The notes under the pieces: generated by a model
Seen by the model: only the letters and a program-made list of their open reading frames with translations
Databases searched by the model: none
Told to the model about the DNA's origin: nothing
Part shown: positions 1 to 8,631 of the stretch, piece by piece
Layout of the letters: every line of letters begins with the position of its first letter
Numbering within the stretch: position 1 is the stretch's first letter
Position numbers and translations under genes: made by a program
Source: Pedobacter sp. FW305-3-2-15-E-R2A2
GTDB lineage: Bacteria > Bacteroidota > Bacteroidia > Sphingobacteriales > Sphingobacteriaceae
Direction of reading: 5' to 3'
Assembly (NCBI RefSeq): GCF_038446955.1
Contig: NZ_CP151803.1
Location: forward strand, 1,364,001-1,428,000
DNA: 64,000 bases

Positions 1-951
1 CTGAAGGCGAAGGTCAACGGAATTCAGGGGATAAATTCTTTTACTGTAGCTACCATTGTCCCGGATGGTTCCAAAGCGTTGAAAAACAGTTATTCTTTTG
101 AAGGAAAGCTGAAGGACCTGGACATCATTAATGTTGATTTCGACTATTTCGAAACCCTTCATTTGAAACTTAAAGAAGGTCGGTTTTTTTCTAAAAGTTT
201 TAATGCAGATACGCTGAATTCAATTGTCCTGAATGAAAGTGCGGTAGCTGCTTATGGAATGAGCAATCCCATAGGAAGGACGATCAGAGGCTGTGATATG
301 GATTACAGGATTGTAGGTGTAGTTAAGGATGTTAAAGCACAGGGATTTGAAACGGCGGTAGAACCGACGGTTTATGCCATAAAAAATCCCTGTGGCAGCA
401 TTAACGAGAAGTCTATGCTGATGGTAAATATCGATCAGGAAAAGATGGCTGCCGTTCTTGCAACGCTGAAGACAAACTGGAAGGATTGGAATAAACTGGA
501 TGGGGACGACTTCAGGTATGAATTTCTGGATGAGTTATATGGCAGGTTATTTAAAAAGCAGGAGCAGCTTCAATCGGTATTTTATGGTGCAACGGTGCTG
601 ACCATCTTTATAGCGGTTCTGGGGCTTTTTGCTTTTTCTGCTTTTAGTACCAATAACCGAAGAAAGGAAATTGCAGTCAGAAAGGTTTTAGGGGCAACAG
701 ACCTTCAAGTGCTCAGTTTATTAAACAGCTTTTTCATTTGGGTGGTTTTAATTGCCAACCTGATCGGCTGGCCAATCGCCTATATTGTGGCGACGAGATG
801 GCTGGATACTTTTGCTTATAGAATTGATGTCCCCTTACAGCCATTTTTACTTGCCGGACTCATCACTATGGTCCTTACAGTCCTTACGGTAAGCATCCAG
901 GCCAGAAAGGCCGTAAAAGCAAATCCGGTTGATGCTTTGAAATATGAATAA
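1..951 (+). CDS. FtsX-family ABC transporter permease, 5' truncated
   Basis: C-terminal part of an inner-membrane permease of the MacB/FtsX type. The reading frame is open from the first base of the window, so the start lies upstream; 316 codons remain. The visible part holds the end of the second periplasmic (MacB core-like) region, then three hydrophobic segments: around FYGATVLTIFIAVLGLFAF, FIWVVLIANLIGWPIAYIV and PFLLAGLITMVLTVLTV. Between the first two is the cytoplasmic coupling motif RRKEIAVRKVLGA that contacts the ATPase. It ends in NPVDALKYE, the same tail as the other two permeases in this cluster. It is followed after 21 bp by the next permease, so it is probably in the same operon. 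Known FtsX-type permeases use ATP hydrolysis for mechanical work on periplasmic substrates or export of peptides and lipids; the substrate here is unknown. Confidence 0.9.
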   Translation: MKAKVNGIQGINSFTVATIVPDGSKALKNSYSFEGKLKDLDIINVDFDYFETLHLKLKEGRFFSKSFNADTLNSIVLNESAVAAYGMSNPIGRTIRGCDMDYRIVGVVKDVKAQGFETAVEPTVYAIKNPCGSINEKSMLMVNIDQEKMAAVLATLKTNWKDWNKLDGDDFRYEFLDELYGRLFKKQEQLQSVFYGATVLTIFIAVLGLFAFSAFSTNNRRKEIAVRKVLGATDLQVLSLLNSFFIWVVLIANLIGWPIAYIVATRWLDTFAYRIDVPLQPFLLAGLITMVLTVLTVSIQARKAVKANPVDALKYE

Positions 952-972
952 TGTAATTTAATTAGTAGAGAT

Positions 973-3366
973 ATGTTCAGATTAAACCTTAAAATCGCTT
1001 TGCGTAACCTTTGGAAATACAAAGGCTATACTGCAATAAATATTGTTGGATTATCTATTGGACTGGCGAGTTGTTTGCTGATTTTTATTTTTTTAAAGTT
1101 TCAGCTGAGTTTCGATAAAAGCGAGGAAAAAAAGGATCGGATTTATCGGGTGGTGTCTTCCTGGATTTATCCTGAAGAGGAATTTTTTACCAGTGGAGTT
1201 CCGGTTCCATTAGCTCCGGCGATGCGGAATGATTTTTCAGAATTTGAAAAAGTCGCTGCGGTTCGTCAGGGTGGAGGGATTCTTAAAGTGAAAAATGAGG
1301 GGGGAAATGCTGATCTGAAATTAAAACAGGACATCTTCTATGTGGAGCCTCAGTTTTTTGAAATTTTCAAAATTGAGTGGCTTTCCGGAAAACCAGAACA
1401 GGCTTTATCGCAACCTAATATGGTCACACTTTCAGAAAAAACAGCGGCAAAGTATTTTGGGAATTGGAAAAATGCAATTGGTAAAAGTATCCGCTATAAC
1501 AACAAAGCGGATTATAAGGTGACCGGGGTTTTTAAGGATTTTCCGGAAAACAGCAGCTTCCCTTTTGAGGTCGTGTTTTCTTATGCGTCCTTTGCGGAAA
1601 AGGACAGTAAAGCCTGGGGCTGGGTGACAAATAGGTCAGAATGTTATGTCTTGTTGAAGGAAGGACTGACGCCTGCGGATCTTGAAAAACCTTTAAAACA
1701 ATTCATAACTAAATATTATGTGGAGAAAAGCCCGGCTCAGGAAAAACATTATTTCCAGCCGCTTTCTGAGGTTCATCACGATTCACGGTTTGGAAATTAC
1801 CGGTATAAAACTATGCCTTATAAAGAGCTGATTGGCCTTTCTGTAATCGGACTCTTTTTGTTGATTACGGCATGTATCAATTTTATTAACCTGGCAACAG
1901 CGCAAGCCATCAGCCGTTCTAAAGAGGTGGGTATCCGAAAAGTAATGGGGAGCCGACGTAAGCAGCTGATCTGGCAGTTTCTAAGTGAAACCGCTTTAAT
2001 AACGGTGATTTCTTTAGGCTTTGCCTGTGTGTTGACAGAACTGGCAATTCCGAAGATGGAAAGTCTGATGGAGGCTAATGTTTCTTTTCACCTGTTCTCT
2101 GAGCCGGTTGTTTTTATATTCATGTTGATTTTAATTGTGGTCGTGAGTTTTCTTGCAGGACTCTATCCTGCATTGGTAATGTCAGGGTTCAGTCCGGCAC
2201 TGGCCATCAAGAATAAGATCAGCTCTGCTAATGCAGGAGGATTGGGACTGAGGAAAGTGCTGGTAGTTGCACAATTTGCCATTACTGCCATATTGATCAT
2301 TGCCACGCTGGTGGTGGTTCGGCAAATGGGATATATGAGGGAGAAATCACTTGGCTTTGATACGAAAGCAGTATCAATTGTCAATATTCCCGGAGATAGC
2401 CTTAGCAGGTTAAAATATGAAGGATTAAGAGAAAGATTAATGCAACAGCCGGGAGTAAGGCAAATTAGTTTTGCCAGCGCTCCACCGGTTTCTACGGATA
2501 ATATGACTTCAAGTTTCCGCTATGATCATCGTGCTGATGATGAAAAGATTCAATTGAACTTGAAAAAAGCCGATGAACATTACCTGAAAACTTTCAATTT
2601 ACCACTGATTGCAGGTAGAGGCTTGTCGAAAAGTGATACACTTAAGGAATTTGTGGTTAACGAGCAATTGCTGAAATCTTTGGGAGTGAAGAGCCCTGCA
2701 GATGCCATAGGAAAAACCATGAGTTTAGGGGGTAAAGACAGGACTATTGTCGGAGTCGTGAAAGATTTTAACAACCTGACCTTCAAAAGTGCCATTTCTC
2801 CGATTGCTATTTATTCTGATAAAAAAGACTACAATACGATGGCGGTAAAGATCGATACGAAGGAGATGGTGTTGATCATGAAAGCCGTAGAAACAGAGTG
2901 GAATGCCACTTTCCCTGATCATGTTTATGAGGCTCAGTTCCTGGATGAGAACATTCTTAACTTTTATAGAACGGAGCAGGTCATGGGCGTACTTTTCAAA
3001 GTTTTTGCGGGAGTAGTGATTTTCATTTCCTTTATCGGCCTGTTCGGATTGGTGTCATTTATTGCTGCGCAGAAAACGCGCGAAATTGCCATCCGTAAGG
3101 TGTTGGGTGCCTCTACCTTAGAGTTAGTTAAAATGCTCAACCGTTCCTTTTTATGGATGGTGCTGATCGCCAATCTGGTGGCCTGGCCATTGGCTTATAT
3201 TTTTGTTTCCAAATGGTTGAATGGCTTCGTTTACCGCATAGAAATCAGCATCTGGCCATTTATGATTGCCATGGTATTATCGGTAGTCATTACCTTGGTT
3301 ACGGTTAGTCTGCGGTCTTTAAAAGCGGCCAGCACGAATCCAATAGATGCCCTCAAATACGAATAA
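973..3366 (+). CDS. FtsX-family ABC transporter permease (full length, 797 aa)
   Basis: Inner-membrane permease of the MacB/FtsX superfamily with the duplicated Bacteroidota architecture of about 800 residues. An N-terminal membrane helix lies near residues 19-41, followed by a large periplasmic MacB-core-like region. A middle block has three membrane segments (starting LIGLSVIGLFLLITACINF), with the coupling motif SKEVGIRKVMGSRRKQL. A second periplasmic region follows, then a C-terminal block with EIAIRKVLGAS and tail NPIDALKYE. The first permease ends 21 bp upstream and the ATPase gene begins 39 bp downstream, so the genes likely form one exporter operon. Substrate is not visible from sequence; related proteins are commonly annotated as antimicrobial peptide or lipoprotein export permeases. 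Confidence 0.93.
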   Translation: MFRLNLKIALRNLWKYKGYTAINIVGLSIGLASCLLIFIFLKFQLSFDKSEEKKDRIYRVVSSWIYPEEEFFTSGVPVPLAPAMRNDFSEFEKVAAVRQGGGILKVKNEGGNADLKLKQDIFYVEPQFFEIFKIEWLSGKPEQALSQPNMVTLSEKTAAKYFGNWKNAIGKSIRYNNKADYKVTGVFKDFPENSSFPFEVVFSYASFAEKDSKAWGWVTNRSECYVLLKEGLTPADLEKPLKQFITKYYVEKSPAQEKHYFQPLSEVHHDSRFGNYRYKTMPYKELIGLSVIGLFLLITACINFINLATAQAISRSKEVGIRKVMGSRRKQLIWQFLSETALITVISLGFACVLTELAIPKMESLMEANVSFHLFSEPVVFIFMLILIVVVSFLAGLYPALVMSGFSPALAIKNKISSANAGGLGLRKVLVVAQFAITAILIIATLVVVRQMGYMREKSLGFDTKAVSIVNIPGDSLSRLKYEGLRERLMQQPGVRQISFASAPPVSTDNMTSSFRYDHRADDEKIQLNLKKADEHYLKTFNLPLIAGRGLSKSDTLKEFVVNEQLLKSLGVKSPADAIGKTMSLGGKDRTIVGVVKDFNNLTFKSAISPIAIYSDKKDYNTMAVKIDTKEMVLIMKAVETEWNATFPDHVYEAQFLDENILNFYRTEQVMGVLFKVFAGVVIFISFIGLFGLVSFIAAQKTREIAIRKVLGASTLELVKMLNRSFLWMVLIANLVAWPLAYIFVSKWLNGFVYRIEISIWPFMIAMVLSVVITLVTVSLRSLKAASTNPIDALKYE

Positions 3367-3405
3367 ACTTATCCTGAGAAGAATTAAATACTAAAACATA
3401 CAAAG

Positions 3406-4095
3406 ATGATAGAACTTAAAAATATAGAGAAGTATTACGCGAATAAAGGAGTTAAAAGTTATGTCCTGCGCCACGTGACCACGAGTATTAAACAGGGTGA
3501 ATTTGTTTCGATCATGGGTCCATCGGGTGCAGGGAAATCTACCCTGTTGAATATCCTTGGGATGCTGGAAGAGCCTACTTATGGGGCGTATGAGTTTATG
3601 GGGGAGGATGTGGTTTCTCTAAATGAGCGGAAACGGATTGAGTTGTACCGGAACCATATTGGTTTTGTATTTCAAGCTTACCACCTGATCGATGAGATGA
3701 CTGTTGCAGAAAATATTGAAGCGCCTCTACTCTATAAAAAGGTGAGTGGACCGGAACGTAAAAGCAGAATTGCAGATGTCCTGGATCGCTTTAATATGGT
3801 TGCTAAAAAAGACCTGTTTCCCAATCAGCTTTCAGGTGGGCAACAGCAGTTGGTAGGAATTGCCAGAGCTTTAGTGGCACAACCTTCCATTATCCTGGCC
3901 GATGAGCCAACGGGAAACCTGCAATCTCCACAGGCACTTCAGATTATGGAGTTGTTTAAGAAATTGAATGAGGAAGAGAACATTACCATTATTCAGGTAA
4001 CGCATTCGGAAGTTAATGCTGCTTATGGAAGCCGGATATTGCATTTGCTGGATGGCGTGATTAAGGAAGACCTTAGCGTTCCGCAGGGCGTGTAG
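3406..4095 (+). CDS. ABC transporter ATP-binding protein (LolD/MacB type)
   Basis: Cytoplasmic ATPase subunit, 229 aa, the usual length for LolD/FtsE-like proteins that pair with FtsX-type permeases. Visible motifs in order are Walker [10 protein letters not shown]-loop region FVFQAYHL, signature LSGGQQQ, Walker [12 protein letters not shown] and the H-loop THS. The ADEPTGNL sequence is characteristic of this subfamily. It is the only ATPase among the three flanking permeases and presumably energises all of them. Spacing to neighbours is 39 bp upstream and 35 bp downstream. Confidence 0.95.
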   Translation: MIELKNIEKYYANKGVKSYVLRHVTTSIKQGEFVSIMGPSGAGKSTLLNILGMLEEPTYGAYEFMGEDVVSLNERKRIELYRNHIGFVFQAYHLIDEMTVAENIEAPLLYKKVSGPERKSRIADVLDRFNMVAKKDLFPNQLSGGQQQLVGIARALVAQPSIILADEPTGNLQSPQALQIMELFKKLNEEENITIIQVTHSEVNAAYGSRILHLLDGVIKEDLSVPQGV

Positions 4096-4130
4096 CGGAT
4101 TTTTGATCATGATCAACCATTAGAATTAAA

Positions 4131-6509
4131 ATGTATATTCTCAATTTAAAGATTGCTTTAAGAAATCTGTTAAGGAATAAGACGGCATCCCTGATCAATA
4201 TCAGTGGTTTGGCAATTGGATTGGCTGCTTGTCTGATGTTACTGCTGTATGTATCCTACGAATGGAATTACGATAAGGGCTTTAAAAATGCAGACCGTAT
4301 TCAACAGGTGATGTTTAATTTTTATGGGGCTGATAAAAGCATTACTGCTACCGGAGATCAATCGCCAAATACGATTGCCGGAACGCTGAAGGAAGAGATG
4401 CCCGAGGTGGAACACATCAGCAGGATTTTATGGCCGGTGAAACGTTTATTGGCAAATGGAAAGCACTCTTTTAAAGTAGAAGGACGTTATGCGGATCCGG
4501 AAATATTAAAGATTTTTGATTTTCAAGCCCTTTATGGAAATCTGGATCATGCCCTTAGTGATGCGAACTCCATCGTGTTAACTGCCAGTACTGCGCAACG
4601 CTTATTTGGGCGTACAGATGTGTTGAATAAAGTACTCCGTTTTGAGAATCAGGTTGATCTGAAAGTTACTGCAGTTATCAAAGACCTGCCTCCAAATGTG
4701 AGCTATAGTTTTGATTGTCTGAATTCCTGGAAGCTCTTCGAACAGTTGAACGATTGGGTGATTCAGCCAAATTGGCATAATTATTCATTTTATACTTTGC
4801 TGATCCTAAAAAAGGGAACTGATATTCCGGCTTTTAATGAGAAGATAAAGAGCATGAGCCGAAAACATGCGGCGAGTACGACCACTGATTCAGAGCCTTT
4901 TATTTACCCATTGGCAGACCTGCATCTTTATGGAAAGTTTATCAATGGTAAAGCCGCAGGAGGACAGATTGAGCAGCTGAAGATCTTTACCATATTGGCA
5001 TTGAGTATTTTGATCATCGCCTGTATCAATTTTATGAACCTTTCTACCGCAAGGTCCCAGAAAAGGGCGAAAGAGGTAGGGATAAAAAAGACCATTGGGG
5101 CGTCAAGAAAATCTTTGATTTCCCAATTTCTTATGGAGTCCCTGATCCTGACTTTTGTAAGCGTAGTCATTGCAGTTGTATTGGTGGAGCTTTGTCTGCC
5201 CAAATTCAACCATTTGCTGGATATCGAATTGAAAATTGCTTATGCTCATCCTTTAAACTGGCTGGGCGTAATCGCATTGATCTTTTTTACCGGAATTCTG
5301 GCCGGAAGTTATCCTGCTTTTTTCCTTTCTTCTTTTAATCCGATCCAAACGTTAAAGAAAACGGTTAAACTAAAAAATAGCTTTTCTTTGAATTTCAGAC
5401 AAATACTGGTGATCGTTCAGTTTAGCTTAGCGGTGATTCTGATCGTTGCTACTTTAATCATTTATGAGCAATTGCAATACCTGAAAAATAAGCCTTTGGG
5501 CTATCAGACGAATGCATTGGTGGAGATGCCTCATGAAGGCAACCTGTATCTGAAGTACGATCTTTTAAAGGAAAGGCTATTGTCTTCCGGCACCGTCACT
5601 GCGATGTGTCATTCGTCAGGAAGTATCTCTCAGCAAAATTCTAACAGTACCGGAATGGAATGGCAGGGGATGTCTGAAGCAGATAAGAAGATGTCTGTCA
5701 ACCAGATTTATACGGGTTATGATTTTGTGAAAACAAATGGGCTTCAGCTTTTGGAGGGCAGGGACTTTAAAAAAGGCCTGGCTTCAGATAGTGTTGCGGT
5801 GATGTTAAGTGAGTCCGCAATAAAACGAATGGGGCTGGCCAATCCAGTGGGACAAAATGTGGTGTTTCAGGATGTTAAAAGAACGATAGTCGGTGTTTTT
5901 AAAGACATCACCTGGGGACCGCTGACGGCAAAAGAGAAACCGATGATTATTGCCTTTAATCAGGGGAACAGCGATGTGATTACCATGCGGCTAAATACGG
6001 AGAAAGACCTTAAAGGAAATCTGGAAATGATTGGCAGGATCACAAAGGAGATCAATCCTGATTTTCCGATAGATATCCGCTTTCTGGATCGTCTGGTTGC
6101 AGAAAAGATGAAGAATGAAGCTACCCTGGGTCTGTTGTCTAACCTGTTTGGAGGCCTTGCGATATTTATTTCCTGCCTCGGCTTGTTTGGCTTATCTGCC
6201 TTCAGTGCAGAGCAGCGGACCAAAGAAATCGGGGTCCGTAAAGTCCTGGGAGCTTCTGTGTCTGGAATTGTGCAATTGTTGTCCGTCAATTTTGTGAAAA
6301 CAGTTTTGATCGCCCTTTTTATTGCGATGCCGCTTGCCTACCTGCTCATGAAGAACTGGCTGGATAAATTTGACTACCATATTTCCATAGGCTGGCAGGT
6401 ATTCCTGATTACGGGGGTGTCAACGGTAATGATTGCGCTGTTGACGGTGAGCTGGCAAGCCTATCGTGCTGCAAAATCAAATCCTGTGGATGCATTAAAG
6501 TACGAGTAG
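4131..6509 (+). CDS. FtsX-family ABC transporter permease (792 aa)
   Basis: Third permease of the cluster, with the same layout as the 797-aa one: a membrane helix near residues 20-42, a periplasmic MacB-core-like region, a three-helix block with the coupling motif AKEVGIKKTIGASRKSL, a second periplasmic region, and a C-terminal block with TKEIGVRKVLGAS. It again ends in NPVDALKYE. It is clearly a paralogue of the two upstream permeases but divergent in the periplasmic parts. The gene directly follows the ATPase, so it likely closes the operon. Whether the permeases form heterodimers or separate exporters sharing an ATPase cannot be told from sequence. Confidence 0.93.
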   Translation: MYILNLKIALRNLLRNKTASLINISGLAIGLAACLMLLLYVSYEWNYDKGFKNADRIQQVMFNFYGADKSITATGDQSPNTIAGTLKEEMPEVEHISRILWPVKRLLANGKHSFKVEGRYADPEILKIFDFQALYGNLDHALSDANSIVLTASTAQRLFGRTDVLNKVLRFENQVDLKVTAVIKDLPPNVSYSFDCLNSWKLFEQLNDWVIQPNWHNYSFYTLLILKKGTDIPAFNEKIKSMSRKHAASTTTDSEPFIYPLADLHLYGKFINGKAAGGQIEQLKIFTILALSILIIACINFMNLSTARSQKRAKEVGIKKTIGASRKSLISQFLMESLILTFVSVVIAVVLVELCLPKFNHLLDIELKIAYAHPLNWLGVIALIFFTGILAGSYPAFFLSSFNPIQTLKKTVKLKNSFSLNFRQILVIVQFSLAVILIVATLIIYEQLQYLKNKPLGYQTNALVEMPHEGNLYLKYDLLKERLLSSGTVTAMCHSSGSISQQNSNSTGMEWQGMSEADKKMSVNQIYTGYDFVKTNGLQLLEGRDFKKGLASDSVAVMLSESAIKRMGLANPVGQNVVFQDVKRTIVGVFKDITWGPLTAKEKPMIIAFNQGNSDVITMRLNTEKDLKGNLEMIGRITKEINPDFPIDIRFLDRLVAEKMKNEATLGLLSNLFGGLAIFISCLGLFGLSAFSAEQRTKEIGVRKVLGASVSGIVQLLSVNFVKTVLIALFIAMPLAYLLMKNWLDKFDYHISIGWQVFLITGVSTVMIALLTVSWQAYRAAKSNPVDALKYE

Positions 6510-6511
6510 CT

Positions 6512-6519
6512 TATCTTTG
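6512..6519 (+). promoter_or_regulatory. Candidate -7 element TATCTTTG, 4 nt before a start codon
   Basis: Exact match to the Bacteroidota -7 consensus TAnnTTTG and identical to the element before both tRNA-Leu(UAG) genes. Only TAAA separates it from the ATG at 6524, so transcription would begin at or next to the start codon. A clear -33 TTTG was not seen at the expected distance, which lowers confidence. Confidence 0.5.
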
Positions 6520-6523
6520 TAAA

Positions 6524-7321
6524 ATGCAACGCAGTTTTACAGACCAGCTTAACCGTACGATAAACATCAGTTATCCGCCAAAAAGAATCATCTCCCTGGT
6601 TCCTTCTCAAACAGAATTGCTATTTAACCTGGGGCTGGATGCGGAGCTGATCGGAATTACTAAATTTTGTGTTCATCCGGAAGCTAAATTTAAAGAGAAG
6701 ACCAAAATAGGGGGGACAAAGAAATTAAACCTGGACCTGATCCGAAGCTTAAAACCCGACCTCATCATTGGCAATAAGGAAGAAAACGAGCAACTGCAGA
6801 TAGAGGCGCTCATGGGAGAGTTTCCGGTTTGGATGAGCGATATTTATGACCTGGAAGATGCGAAGCAAACCATCAGCCAAATTGGGGCATTGGTAGACCG
6901 GGAACCCGAAGCAGCATACCTGAATCACCTGATCAATGCCGGGTTTAATGACCTTCAGACCCTGGCACTGCAAAATAATCTGAACAAGAGTGTGGCCTAT
7001 CTGATCTGGAAAAGCCCATATATGTTTGCCGGAAGAAATACATTTATCAATCATCTGCTGGCGGTAAACGGGCTTAACAATGTGGTCAAAGAAAATAGGT
7101 ATCCCGAAATGAGCCTGGAAGACCTTCGTCTTCTGAAGCCGGAGCTGGTGTTCCTATCTTCAGAACCTTATCCTTTTAAGGAAAAACACCTGGAAGAAAT
7201 CAGAGCGGTACTGCCGGAGGCGAAAGTCCTGCTGGTAGATGGAGAAATGTTTTCCTGGTATGGCAGCCGGTTGGTAAAGGCCGTTCAATATTTTTTTCAG
7301 TTTCAGAAGGAATTGTATTGA
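6524..7321 (+). CDS. BtuF-like helical-backbone metal receptor protein, no signal peptide
   Basis: 265-aa protein of the periplasmic-binding-protein type III fold (BtuF/FhuD/TroA class), known for binding cobalamin, siderophores or haem. The start of the domain is visible as PPKRIISLVPSQTELLFNLG, followed by KLNLDLIRSLKPDLIIGNKEEN and, in the second lobe, LKPELVFLSSEPYPFKEKH, all typical of this family. It lacks an N-terminal signal peptide or lipobox: the domain begins at about residue 18. The start is supported by a perfect -7 promoter element only 4 nt upstream, which leaves no room for an upstream extension. No matching permease or ATPase is next to it; the upstream FtsX exporter is a different transporter class. 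It may act in the cytoplasm or with distant partners. Function is inferred from fold motifs only. Confidence 0.8.
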   Translation: MQRSFTDQLNRTINISYPPKRIISLVPSQTELLFNLGLDAELIGITKFCVHPEAKFKEKTKIGGTKKLNLDLIRSLKPDLIIGNKEENEQLQIEALMGEFPVWMSDIYDLEDAKQTISQIGALVDREPEAAYLNHLINAGFNDLQTLALQNNLNKSVAYLIWKSPYMFAGRNTFINHLLAVNGLNNVVKENRYPEMSLEDLRLLKPELVFLSSEPYPFKEKHLEEIRAVLPEAKVLLVDGEMFSWYGSRLVKAVQYFFQFQKELY

Positions 7322-7432
7322 GTTTTGTCTGGCTGGATGTCTGTACCAGAGAAAAGGGAAAAAAAGATTGAAATTTAAAGCGTATAAGATCAATATGTTA
7401 GCTTTAGATGCCAGAATTAATTTAAAAAGAGT

Positions 7433-7462
7433 TTTGAGATATAGAAACAATATCTATCTTTG
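7433..7462 (+). promoter_or_regulatory. Promoter of tRNA-Leu(UAG), first copy
   Basis: TTTG at 7433-7436, 18 bp spacer, TATCTTTG at 7455-7462, about 26 bp before the tRNA. This matches the Bacteroidota -33/-7 pattern. The sequence TATCTTTGCAATCCAAAA recurs before the second copy. Confidence 0.8.
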
Positions 7463-7488
7463 CAATCCAAAACAATGACATCCTAACT

Positions 7489-7570
7489 GCGGAAGTGGCG
7501 TAATTGGTAGCCGCACCAGACTTAGGATCTGGCGCTTCACGGCGTGGGGGTTCGAGTCCCTTCTTCCGCA
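7489..7570 (+). tRNA. tRNA-Leu, anticodon TAG (copy 1)
   Basis: 82-nt class II tRNA. Acceptor stem GCGGAAG pairs with CTTCCGC at 7563-7569; the discriminator is A at 7570. Anticodon stem CCAGA/TCTGG encloses the loop CTTAGGA with anticodon TAG at 7523-7525 (reads CUA). It has a long variable arm as expected for leucine, and the T-loop sequence GTTCGAGTC. CCA is not encoded. It is identical to the copy at 8254-8335. Confidence 0.97.
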
Positions 7571-7577
7571 CAAAACT

Positions 7578-7608
7578 AAACCCGATCCATCCGATCGGGT
7601 TTTTTATT
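7578..7608 (+). terminator. Rho-independent terminator after tRNA-Leu copy 1
   Basis: Perfect 10-bp stem AAACCCGATC (7578-7587) with GATCGGGTTT (7593-7602), loop CATCC, followed by a T-rich run. It may also serve the convergent DUF4440 gene ending at 7666. Confidence 0.85.
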
Positions 7609-7665
7609 TTAAGCATTTTTTATTCCTGGTTTCTGAACTGGGGCCGGAAATTACGGTTCTTTAGT

Positions 7666-8037
7666 TTAAAGGCGATTGGCTTTTGTAACCATTGTAGATA
7701 CGCAGTACCATTGCTGGTCTTCTTTGATGTAGGTACTGCAAGACCATTCGTACAATTCGAAAGCCTGGCCATCGTAAATCCCCGCGCTTGTTCCGCGACT
7801 GATGATGATGCCGGTATTTCCATGAATTTTAGCGGTCATCTCATCGGAATCCATTCTGTTGTGTGTGAGTATTCCTGTTCTTACTGATTCCAGAAAGCTG
7901 GATTTGCCAGTGATGCCATCGGAGCCGACAATGATCCAGTCGGGGGACATAAATTTAGAGATTTCATCCGCATTGTTGTTTTCCAGGGCGCTATTCCACT
8001 GTTTTTCAAATTGAATCAGTTCTTCTTCTGTTTTCAT
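7666..8037 (-). CDS. DUF4440 / NTF2-like protein
   Basis: 123-aa cytoplasmic protein with the SnoaL/NTF2-like fold of the DUF4440 family. Recognisable are the N-terminal helix pattern ELIQFEKQWNSALENNN and DEISKFMSPDWIIVGSDG, then the later strands GIIISRGTSAGIYDGQAF and QQWYCVSTMVTK. Family members are small cone-shaped dimers, often of unknown substrate. No signal peptide is present. The gene stands alone on the minus strand between two identical tRNA-Leu genes. A specific reaction cannot be assigned. Confidence 0.8.
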   Translation of the reverse strand: MKTEEELIQFEKQWNSALENNNADEISKFMSPDWIIVGSDGITGKSSFLESVRTGILTHNRMDSDEMTAKIHGNTGIIISRGTSAGIYDGQAFELYEWSCSTYIKEDQQWYCVSTMVTKANRL

Positions 8038-8196
8038 TTCAGTTTTATTTAAAATCAGAGATCGAGGGTAAATTTTTATAGAAACAATTGAAAGTGGGTA
8101 AAGATCTGATTGCTACAGATGAGCGCTGTCAGGAAATCCCTTTTGTTATCCAAATGGGCTTGATTTTTAATAAAATTACATAATATTTTGATTTTA

Positions 8197-8227
8197 TTGG
8201 GATTTCTAAAAAACTATTCTATCTTTG
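8197..8227 (+). promoter_or_regulatory. Promoter of tRNA-Leu(UAG), second copy
   Basis: TTG at 8197-8199, about 20 bp spacer, TATCTTTG at 8220-8227, then GCAATCCAAAA as in copy 1. The duplication therefore includes the promoter core and not only the tRNA. Confidence 0.75.
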
Positions 8228-8253
8228 CAATCCAAAATAAATAAATCCTAACT

Positions 8254-8335
8254 GCGGAAGTGGCGTAATTGGTAGCCGCACCAGACTTAGGATCTGGCGC
8301 TTCACGGCGTGGGGGTTCGAGTCCCTTCTTCCGCA
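8254..8335 (+). tRNA. tRNA-Leu, anticodon TAG (copy 2)
   Basis: Identical over all 82 nt to the copy at 7489-7570, with the same acceptor stem, TAG anticodon and long variable arm. The preceding bases TCCTAACT are also shared. The two genes are tandem, 765 bp start to start. Confidence 0.97.
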
Positions 8336-8343
8336 CAACAATT

Positions 8344-8378
8344 GAAAAACAGTCTCAAAAGGGCTGTTTTTCTTTTAT
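8344..8378 (+). terminator. Rho-independent terminator after tRNA-Leu copy 2
   Basis: Stem GAAAAACAG (8344-8352) with CTGTTTTTC (8364-8372), loop about 11 nt, within a T-rich 3' side. Confidence 0.7.
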
Positions 8379-8485
8379 ACCGCAAAATTTCGCTGGTCCT
8401 TAACAGACAGAAATCAGCTTCTTTTTTTTAGTGTAGGTCCATGAGATTCAGACAATCTGCAGACATAATTTTTTAAATTATACAC

Positions 8486-8514
8486 TTTGAAATCAACAAA
8501 AAAGAATATATTTG
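8486..8514 (+). promoter_or_regulatory. Promoter upstream of tig
   Basis: TTTG at 8486-8489, 17 bp spacer, TATATTTG at 8507-8514. This is a near-ideal Bacteroidota promoter. It would give a leader of about 110 nt before the tig start codon. Confidence 0.8.
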
Positions 8515-8539
8515 CGCCCTCGAAAGGGAAATTTGAGCG

Positions 8540-8597
8540 ATGGATTGGAAGTCAATTCTTCCGCAATAAATTTCCTCCGCATCCCGGAGGATTTTTT
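8540..8597 (+). promoter_or_regulatory. tig leader: 9-codon ORF and terminator hairpin (candidate attenuator or small RNA)
   Basis: Between the promoter and tig lies an ATG ORF encoding MDWKSILPQ (8540-8569). Its codons overlap a hairpin GGAAG (8547-8551)/CTTCC (8558-8562). Directly downstream is a perfect 7-bp hairpin TCCTCCG (8573-8579)/CGGAGGA (8585-8591) followed by six T (8592-8597), which is a textbook intrinsic terminator. It ends 34 nt before the tig ATG, so it must be read through to express tig. Attenuation, or release of a roughly 80-nt RNA, is inference. Confidence 0.55.
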
Positions 8598-8631
8598 GTA
8601 TAAAGACACTAATAATTATTGATTCAGAAAG

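Noticed and set aside
7504..7887. Plus-strand 127-codon ORF overlapping tRNA-Leu copy 1
   Set aside because: It runs through the tRNA, its terminator and antisense to the DUF4440 gene; its translation shows no family features.
7489..8335. Direct tRNA-Leu repeats as attachment sites of an integrated element
   Set aside because: The 683-bp interval holds only a DUF4440 gene, with no integrase or recombinase, and whole tRNA plus promoter is repeated, not just a 3' end.
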